The notes under the pieces: generated by a model
The model's database searches: none
What the model was told of the DNA's origin: nothing
The model's input: only the letters and a program-made list of their open reading frames with translations
Program-made: the position numbers and the translations under genes
Origin: Candidatus Poribacteria bacterium
GTDB taxonomy: Bacteria > Poribacteria > WGA-4E > WGA-3G
Length of the DNA: 64,000 nt
Direction: 5' to 3'
Assembly (NCBI GenBank): GCA_022822085.1
Contig: JAJECK010000074.1
Location: 1 to 64,000 of the forward strand
Shown here: in pieces, positions 58,564 to 64,000 of the stretch
Position numbering within the stretch: the first letter of the stretch is position 1
How the letters are laid out: the number at the start of each line of letters is the position of its first letter

Positions 58564-59685
58564 ATGTCCATCTACGAACGTTTAGGCATCCGAACAGTCA
58601 TCAATGGAAACGCAACATTAACACGGCTCGGTGGTTCTATCATGCCGCCTGAAGTCGTTGCTGCGATGGTAGATGCATCAAAGCATTTTGTAGACATCAT
58701 TGAACTTCAGAAAAGAGTAGGAGAAGAATTAGCAAAACTCACCCATAACGAAGCAGCCTACGTCTCCAATGGTGCTGCGGCAGCCTTAACGCTCAGCACG
58801 GCAGCGTGTATCACTGGACTTGACGCTACTAAACGTGCAAAATTACCCCATCTTGACAATACAATGAAAAGCGAAGTCATCGTGCATCGGCACGGTAGAG
58901 TAGGGTACGATTTTGCTGTGCAGATGGTCGGTGTGCAATTTGTAGAGATAGGGAACGAAAACGGCACTACTCCAGAAGAACTGGAAAACGCTATCACCGA
59001 CAAAACCGCTGCGATCTTCTACTTTGCAAATCCGAGTAGAGAACACTTGTGGGTACCTTACGAGAAAGGCATTGAAATAGCAAAAAAGCACGGTGTGCCC
59101 TTAATCGTGGATGCAGCAGCACAGTTACCTCCACCAGAAAATCTGTGGCGTTTTACACATAAGGGAGCAGATTTGGCAATGTTTAGTGGAGGCAAAGGGT
59201 TGTGTGGTCCACAAAGTAGCGGGTTGATTGTCGGCAAAAAGTCATTGATAGACGCAATTGCATTCAACGGACCGCCCCATCCCTTTATCGGTAGAGGTAT
59301 GAAGGTCGGGAAAGAAGAGATGGTTGGATTGCTGGCAGCCGTGGAGTGGTATCTGAATCAGGATCACGACCAGTTAATGCAATCCTACGAAGACCAAGTT
59401 ATGGACTTTGCTGAAGTTTTTGAGGACATAAACGGTGTTACTGTCTATCGCAGTTTTCCATCGGAAGCAGGACAACCGATGCCACGCACAGAAATCCGAT
59501 TTGACGCAGAACAACTCGGCATAACACGCGACCAAATTCTCCGCCACCTACAAAATGGAGAACCTTCTATTGACATTGCTGCCGCAGGGGCACACGGTGT
59601 TCTTATAAATGGACAAACCCTCATGCAAGGAGAAGTAGAAATCATTGCACATAAAATAAAGGAGATACTCAATAAAATAACATGA
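58564..59685 (+). CDS. SelA/DgaE-like PLP-dependent enzyme
   Basis: A 373-residue fold-type I PLP enzyme: YERLGIRTVINGNATLTRLG at the start, EAAYVSNGAAAALTLS, VDAAAQLPPPENL and the PLP lysine in MFSGGKGLCGPQSSGL. The family includes SelA and D-glucosaminate-6-phosphate ammonia-lyase DgaE; the length and the INGNAT start favour DgaE-like sugar-acid lyases over SelA. It is coupled to the hydrolase downstream by an ATGA overlap. Confidence 0.85.
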   Translation: MSIYERLGIRTVINGNATLTRLGGSIMPPEVVAAMVDASKHFVDIIELQKRVGEELAKLTHNEAAYVSNGAAAALTLSTAACITGLDATKRAKLPHLDNTMKSEVIVHRHGRVGYDFAVQMVGVQFVEIGNENGTTPEELENAITDKTAAIFYFANPSREHLWVPYEKGIEIAKKHGVPLIVDAAAQLPPPENLWRFTHKGADLAMFSGGKGLCGPQSSGLIVGKKSLIDAIAFNGPPHPFIGRGMKVGKEEMVGLLAAVEWYLNQDHDQLMQSYEDQVMDFAEVFEDINGVTVYRSFPSEAGQPMPRTEIRFDAEQLGITRDQILRHLQNGEPSIDIAAAGAHGVLINGQTLMQGEVEIIAHKIKEILNKIT

Positions 59686-60392
59686 AACTCAACAACGGTA
59701 TACGAATGACATGGCTCGGACATGCCACATTTAAATTTGAGACCGAAGGGAACACTTTCTTACTTGACCCGTGGGTTGATAGCAACCCCGCTTGTCCCGA
59801 TGAACTCAAAACCTTTGACAGTCTTGATGTGATGTATATCACACACGGACATTGGGATCACATGTCGGATGCTGTCCCCATAGCAAAAGAACACTCTCCC
59901 ACAGTGGTTGCTATGATCGAAGTGGCAAAATACCTTGAAAGTAAGGGGGTTGAAAACACAATCGGCATGAATAAGGGAGGGACAGTCTCAGTAAATGGTG
60001 TGAAGGCAACGATGGTTCCAGCAAGCCATAGCAGTAGTACTATAGAAGAAGATGGCACAATCGTCTATCTCGGTGAATCTACGGGGTTTGTGCTTGAATT
60101 CGCAAACGGATATAAGATATACCACGCAGGGGATACTTGTGTGTTCGGTGACATGCGAATTATTGGTGAGATTTATCAACCGGACTTGGCATTGCTCCCT
60201 ATTGGCGGGCATTTCACAATGGATCCACGTGAAGCTGCCTATGCAGCACAATTGCTCAACGTGCCTGCAATTATGCCCATGCATTACGGCACATTTCCTT
60301 TGTTGACAGGAACGGTTGATGAATTCCGTAAATTGACAGCATCTCTGAATGTGGAGATTGTTGAATTGGAGGTAGGCGAAACTTTAGATTAA
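59682..60392 (+). CDS. UPF0173 metal-dependent hydrolase
   Basis: A 236-residue MBL-fold hydrolase. TWLGHATFKFETEGNTFLLD and the HGHWDH site (YITHGHWDHMSDA), YHAGDTCVFGDM and the MPMHYGTFPLLTG end define UPF0173. The usual length is about 227 residues. The ATG overlaps the previous stop; the 3' end overlaps the convergent galU gene by nine bases. The substrate is unknown, although a lactone or phosphodiester is typical of the fold. Confidence 0.92.
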   Translation: MKLNNGIRMTWLGHATFKFETEGNTFLLDPWVDSNPACPDELKTFDSLDVMYITHGHWDHMSDAVPIAKEHSPTVVAMIEVAKYLESKGVENTIGMNKGGTVSVNGVKATMVPASHSSSTIEEDGTIVYLGESTGFVLEFANGYKIYHAGDTCVFGDMRIIGEIYQPDLALLPIGGHFTMDPREAAYAAQLLNVPAIMPMHYGTFPLLTGTVDEFRKLTASLNVEIVELEVGETLD

Positions 60393-61298
60393 GGTTTCTC
60401 GGTAAGGACCATGCATACCAAAGGTCCAGGTAGTTCTTAGCAGTTCCTGTGGATTACCAGTATCATAACGGTTACCTGCAACTCTGTAACCAAACATACC
60501 TTCTTGCCTCACCATTTCTGCCATTGCATCCCGGAGTTGGACCTCACCGTGTGTCAAGATCTGGGTGCGGTAGTTGTGATCCAATATGTCAAACAGAAGC
60601 GGCGTGAGTAGGTCAATCCCAAAGTGGCAAAGATATTTATGCGTGTCCTCTGAGTCCCATACACCTTCAACCCGCATGTGTTCTCTCGCGAAGTCTACAT
60701 CAGGTTTTTCAGCAATTCGGTTTAACATATAAAGATTGGGGTTGTCAGGTGTAGCACTCCCTTGTACAATACCGTTCAGAGAGAGTTCGTCTTCATCACA
60801 CACATCAAGACTGGTTACAGATTTGCCCGCCTCAACAAAGACATCAACCAACTGTTTCGCACAAGTAGTATCTGTCCCTGAAATATACAGATGATCTCCG
60901 AGCAGGATCATGACAGGATCGTCAGCAGCAAAATCTTTTGCACAATAGATTGCATGTCCGAATCCCTGTGGTTCTGCTTGGATTGTAAACTGCAGCCGTT
61001 CTCCGATTTCTACCAACTTATCGGTTTGTTCCGCCAATTCAGGTTTGTCACGAATCGCGTCTGGTACATCACCAGAGAAATAGTCGTTGATAGGTTCAAC
61101 CTGATGCGGTTGTGCAACGAGACACACCTCCTCCACACCAGCCGTTATTGCCTCCTCAATTATCAACTGAATGATCGGTTTTGCAAGACCATCCTGTGTG
61201 ATAATCGGAAAGAGAGCCTTCGGGACGGCTTTTGTTGCGGGGAAGAGGCGTGTTCCGTATCCTGCGATCGGAATAATTGCCTTTTGAATTGTTTGCAT
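60384..61298 (-). CDS. galU: UTP-glucose-1-phosphate uridylyltransferase
   Basis: A 304-residue nucleotidyltransferase making UDP-glucose. Motifs: IIPIAGYGTRLFPATKAVPKA, IIEEAITAGVEEVCLV, QAEPQGFGHAIYCAKDF, MILLGDHLY, and RYDTGNPQELLRTTW. The length matches GalU. UDP-glucose feeds envelope glycans. Confidence 0.92.
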   Translation of the reverse strand: MQTIQKAIIPIAGYGTRLFPATKAVPKALFPIITQDGLAKPIIQLIIEEAITAGVEEVCLVAQPHQVEPINDYFSGDVPDAIRDKPELAEQTDKLVEIGERLQFTIQAEPQGFGHAIYCAKDFAADDPVMILLGDHLYISGTDTTCAKQLVDVFVEAGKSVTSLDVCDEDELSLNGIVQGSATPDNPNLYMLNRIAEKPDVDFAREHMRVEGVWDSEDTHKYLCHFGIDLLTPLLFDILDHNYRTQILTHGEVQLRDAMAEMVRQEGMFGYRVAGNRYDTGNPQELLRTTWTFGMHGPYRETLI

Positions 61299-61331
61299 CA
61301 GGTTTTACGTTGTTTGTAGAATCACAGATTC

Positions 61332-62189
61332 TTATTCAGAGGTCTTGATTTTCCCCCAAGTTGTTGTAATCTTGCCTGCTGCATCAACAGCAAAAGCACC
61401 TTCAATTCCGTTTTTGAGAGTCTTAACATCATCTTCAGAGAGAGGGATATTAAATACGACGATTTCATCAATGATCCCACCAAAATGACACCTTCCCTTA
61501 CCTGCATTACAACCGGTATCAGCTCCGATATAAACCGGTTCAGGAGAATCCCAGGGTTGTCCTACAGCGTTTGCGCTGTTTTGTAGTTCACCGTTAACAT
61601 AAATATAGATTTTTGCGCCATCCCATACACCCACAAGGTGTACCCACTCATTTACGGGAAGTGGTTCTCCGAGTGCTTCATGTTTTTCGGGGGCACTCCT
61701 GAGACGATAATGAAACGATGCTTGATTAATTCTCCCGCCAGGGTTTTCATGTGCACCCGTTCCAAGTAGGTATTGTGACCAAGTTGAACACCCAATTCCT
61801 TTCCAAATAACACATTTTCCTTCAGGTGGTATTGTCGGATAAATCCAGGCATGTATTGAGAACCCTTTTGAGTCCTTAAAATTCAGGGCTGCTAAACTAT
61901 CTACATCACCTTTCGTCCCGATACGGACATGGTTTTGTGCATCAACACCGCTGAACTCAATACCACCACCGAATTTAGCGTCTACCCATTTGAGATCACC
62001 AGTGATTACGCCATCGCTACCGTTTCCAGAAAGGTCTTTAACAGTCCCACCTTGTCCTTCTTCAAAGGTCCACATACCTTGAATTGTATCTGCAGCAAAT
62101 CTTGCTTCACTTGTTGGTATCAAAACGATACAAAGCATCGTAATAGCAATTAGAATAAACGTACAACCAGATACCTTTAGCACAGACAT
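61332..62189 (-). CDS. Exported LamG-domain protein 1
   Basis: About 285 residues from the ATG at 62189, which has AGGAGG four bases upstream; the frame stays open 43 codons further. A signal peptide (FILIAITMLCIVLIP, ending SEA) precedes one LamG/concanavalin-like jelly roll: MWTFEEGQGGTVKDLSGNGS, CVIWKGIG, EWVHLVGVWDGAKIYIYVNG, then GGIIDEIVVFNIPLSEDDV. LamG domains bind glycans or proteins. It is a close paralogue of the next gene. Confidence 0.88.
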   Translation of the reverse strand: MSVLKVSGCTFILIAITMLCIVLIPTSEARFAADTIQGMWTFEEGQGGTVKDLSGNGSDGVITGDLKWVDAKFGGGIEFSGVDAQNHVRIGTKGDVDSLAALNFKDSKGFSIHAWIYPTIPPEGKCVIWKGIGCSTWSQYLLGTGAHENPGGRINQASFHYRLRSAPEKHEALGEPLPVNEWVHLVGVWDGAKIYIYVNGELQNSANAVGQPWDSPEPVYIGADTGCNAGKGRCHFGGIIDEIVVFNIPLSEDDVKTLKNGIEGAFAVDAAGKITTTWGKIKTSE

Positions 62190-62381
62190 ATTTCCTCCTA
62201 TTAGTTGAATTTTACTTGATACGTTTGTGCGATAAAGTGTGTTCAGTTTCCAGCAATCGAAATGATTAAGTTGGGAATCAGAAACTATAACATACAACAA
62301 GAATGCGATATCCATCATTATATTGCAGACATCGCATTCTGAATGCCTACATAAGTATAGGCAGCATATATAAATTTGTTT

Positions 62382-63233
62382 CTATTTTGCAGCCTTAAGC
62401 TTACCCCACGTTGTCGTGGTTTTCCCAGCTGCATCAACAGCTAAAGCACCTTCAATACCATTGCCGAGTAATTTTACATCACCTTCTGATAGTGGAACGT
62501 TGAAGATAACGATTTCATCCATAATGCCGTTCCAATGGCACCGTCCGTTTCCATTTTCACAGCCAGGGTCAGCTCCTATATAGACTTCTTCTGGTGAAGC
62601 CCACGGGGGACCTGCTGCATCCGCACTGCCTTCAAGTTCACCGTTAACATAGATGTAGAGTTTCGCACCATCCCAAACACCTACAAGGTGTATCCACTCT
62701 TTTGCAGGAAGAGGATCGCCGAGTGCTTCATTTCTACCACCACCGTTTCCGGCACGGATATGAAACGAAGCTTGGTTAATCCGCGCGTCACCGTTTTCAT
62801 GTGCACCGGTTCCAAGTAGCCATTGCGACCAGGTTGAGCATCCACGTCCTTTCCAAATAACACATTTGCCGACTGGCTCTATCTCAGAATAAACCCAAGC
62901 GTGAACTGAGAACCCTTCGGAATCTTTGAAATCTAACGCTGCTAAGGAGTCGGCATCCCCTTTTTTTCCAATTTGAACGAAATTTTGTGAAGCAACACCG
63001 CTAAACACTAATCCATCGCCGAATTTGCCTTTTCCCCATTTGATGTCGCCAACAAATGTACCATCACTACCGTTTCCAGAAAGGTCGGTAACAGTATCAC
63101 CTTTTCCTTCTTCAAAGGTCCACATACCTTGAATTGTTTTTTCATCCAACTTTGCATCAGCCACGTTTACATACCCGATAACGGTAAGTAATAGGCTGAG
63201 GATAAAAGTCACCTTTATAACTTTGATATTCAC
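62382..63233 (-). CDS. Exported LamG-domain protein 2
   Basis: A 283-residue paralogue of 61332-62189: signal peptide (VTFILSLLLTVIGYVNVADA), then MWTFEEGKGDTVTDLSGNGS, CVIWKGRG, EWIHLVGVWDGAKLYIYVNG and MDEIVIFNVPLSEGDV. Most motifs are shared and the C-terminal GKTTTTWGKLKA matches GKITTTWGKIKT, so the pair arose by tandem duplication. Translation starts at GTG, with AAGGAG seven bases upstream. Confidence 0.88.
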   Translation of the reverse strand: MNIKVIKVTFILSLLLTVIGYVNVADAKLDEKTIQGMWTFEEGKGDTVTDLSGNGSDGTFVGDIKWGKGKFGDGLVFSGVASQNFVQIGKKGDADSLAALDFKDSEGFSVHAWVYSEIEPVGKCVIWKGRGCSTWSQWLLGTGAHENGDARINQASFHIRAGNGGGRNEALGDPLPAKEWIHLVGVWDGAKLYIYVNGELEGSADAAGPPWASPEEVYIGADPGCENGNGRCHWNGIMDEIVIFNVPLSEGDVKLLGNGIEGALAVDAAGKTTTTWGKLKAAK

Positions 63234-63546
63234 TTATATTCTCCTTTTATTTATTCTGACATTGCAGAGGTTGGTACAACCGTCTGTCAGATGCCGTGTG
63301 TTATTAGTTAAGTTCAGATACTAATCGTAATGAGCAAAAATTATCAGAGAACTCAAACTTTCAGCGTACTAAACCATTTCCAGTAGTCTAACATATACCA
63401 TTTTATTCGTCAAGAAAGTTTCCAATTATGGGGGTTATTTAGTTTTAAGAATTATCGCTTTTGTGTTTTACTAAAAGTTAAAGTTACTGGTCAAGTCCAG
63501 CGTAGCAAAACCGTAAGTATCAAGTAAAGGATATGAGTAACGCTCC
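63234..63546. other. Intergenic region upstream of LamG protein 2
   Basis: About 310 bp without a credible ORF; presumably contains the promoter of the LamG gene. No repeat or RNA gene was recognised in this part. Confidence 0.4.
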
Positions 63547-63839
63547 TCAGTCCCGTCCAAAGATTAAGAAAATAAATCGGTAATTGGCGAGGTTAGGAAA
63601 CCTCGCCAGCGGAGGATCGAAACCTGCCTCGTACGGATAAAAAGTACCGAATTAATAAATTAATCTTCATTAGGGACGATATGTTTATAGAATATAGAAG
63701 CGAGACCAACCCCTCTCTTTAGTCCCGTCCGGACGACATGTTGTCCTGTATCGTCCGAGTTGATTATGCACATATTGTTCGGAACTCAACTAAGGTGGTG
63801 TTAACGTTTTCTATAAACATGTCGTCAGGACGGGACTGA
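63547..63839. repeat. MITE-like element with 12-bp inverted ends
   Basis: TCAGTCCCGTCC at 63547-63558 and GGACGGGACTGA at 63828-63839 are exact inverted repeats 293 bp apart. Internal structure: a 9-bp stem GGCGAGGTT/AACCTCGCC at 63586-63607, an internal AGTCCCGTCC at 63721, and GGACGATATGTTTATAGAA mirrored near the right end by TTTCTATAAACATGTCGTC. No coding capacity. Confidence 0.6.
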
Positions 63840-63854
63840 ATGGCATATTTCAAT

Positions 63855-63999
63855 AATACCATTTCTAATTGACAAATTGTCATAATATATTGTAGGTCGG
63901 GTTTCGTTCCTCAACCCGACATGACGCTATAAGAAGTCGGGTTTCGTTCCTCAACCCGACGGACGAAATAATGTCATGTTATCATATAGAAATGGTATA
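63855..63999. repeat. MITE-like palindromic element, GTAGGTCGGGTAGAGG family, copy 3
   Basis: Ends AATACCATTTCTA and TAGAAATGGTAT match those of copy 1 at 12548-12698. The core GTAGGTCGGGTTTCGTTCC and two CAACCCGAC blocks is a shortened, partly direct-repeated version. It sits directly beside the previous element at the window edge. Confidence 0.65.
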
Positions 64000-64000
64000 A

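Overview
The window looks like a chromosomal segment of an uncultured bacterium with moderate-to-low GC, most likely Candidatus Poribacteria or a close relative. I infer this from gene style, not from a search: a gingipain-like C25 protein next to a PorV-like barrel, paired LamG proteins, a CotH-kinase/ankyrin fusion, a bacterial-microcompartment shell gene, a DgaE/SelA-like PLP enzyme, a YjhG-type dehydratase and RraA/NIPSNAP genes. No rRNA, tRNA or CRISPR array was seen.

Layout. 1-13.7 kb (mostly minus strand): a membrane-anchored protein, a repeat-rich gap with a dead CotH fragment, a PorU/PorV-like pair suggesting type IX-like secretion, a quinone oxidoreductase, a catalytically dead HepT-like protein, a CsgG-like lipoprotein and an Asp-box propeller. 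13.8-26.3 kb (minus): an exported zinc metalloprotease and a TPR protein, then gyrA, gyrB, a dciA-like gene, recF, a probable oriC with six TAG trios, and dnaA. dnaN is missing from this cluster and the DnaA recognition loop is unusual. 26.8-37.8 kb (minus): a lipoprotein paralogous to the first gene, a metabolic run (NIPSNAP, RraA-like, purE, UlaG-like lactonase, VanZ, YjhG-type sugar-acid dehydratase), a tandemly duplicated uncharacterised two-gene cassette behind a Uma2 nuclease-like gene, and an exported CotH-kinase protein with three ankyrin blocks.

37.9-46.4 kb: a small membrane protein, a BMC-H shell gene with a CoA-acylating aldehyde dehydrogenase, ligA, then an accessory island (MntA/HepT type VII toxin-antitoxin, a ligA-mntA 3' duplication scar, an orphan DNA methyltransferase, ImmA/IrrE with an XRE regulator, and a probable TnpB relic).

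46.4-60.4 kb (plus): a 2,422-residue protein fusing two LysM domains, EF-like calcium loops, a degenerate M28 peptidase domain, coiled coils and an FtsX/MacB-type permease. It is followed by a two-helix peptide, an OPT-like polytopic protein, a two-repeat protein, a PqqD-like protein, a LolD/MacB-type ATPase, a DgaE/SelA-like enzyme and a UPF0173 hydrolase. This co-directional cluster is the best candidate for an undescribed envelope system: the permease has no ATPase beside it and the only ABC ATPase lies at the distal end. 60.4-63.2 kb (minus): galU and two LamG proteins. The right edge holds two MITE-like elements, one of which belongs to a family with relatives at 12.5 and 57.0 kb.
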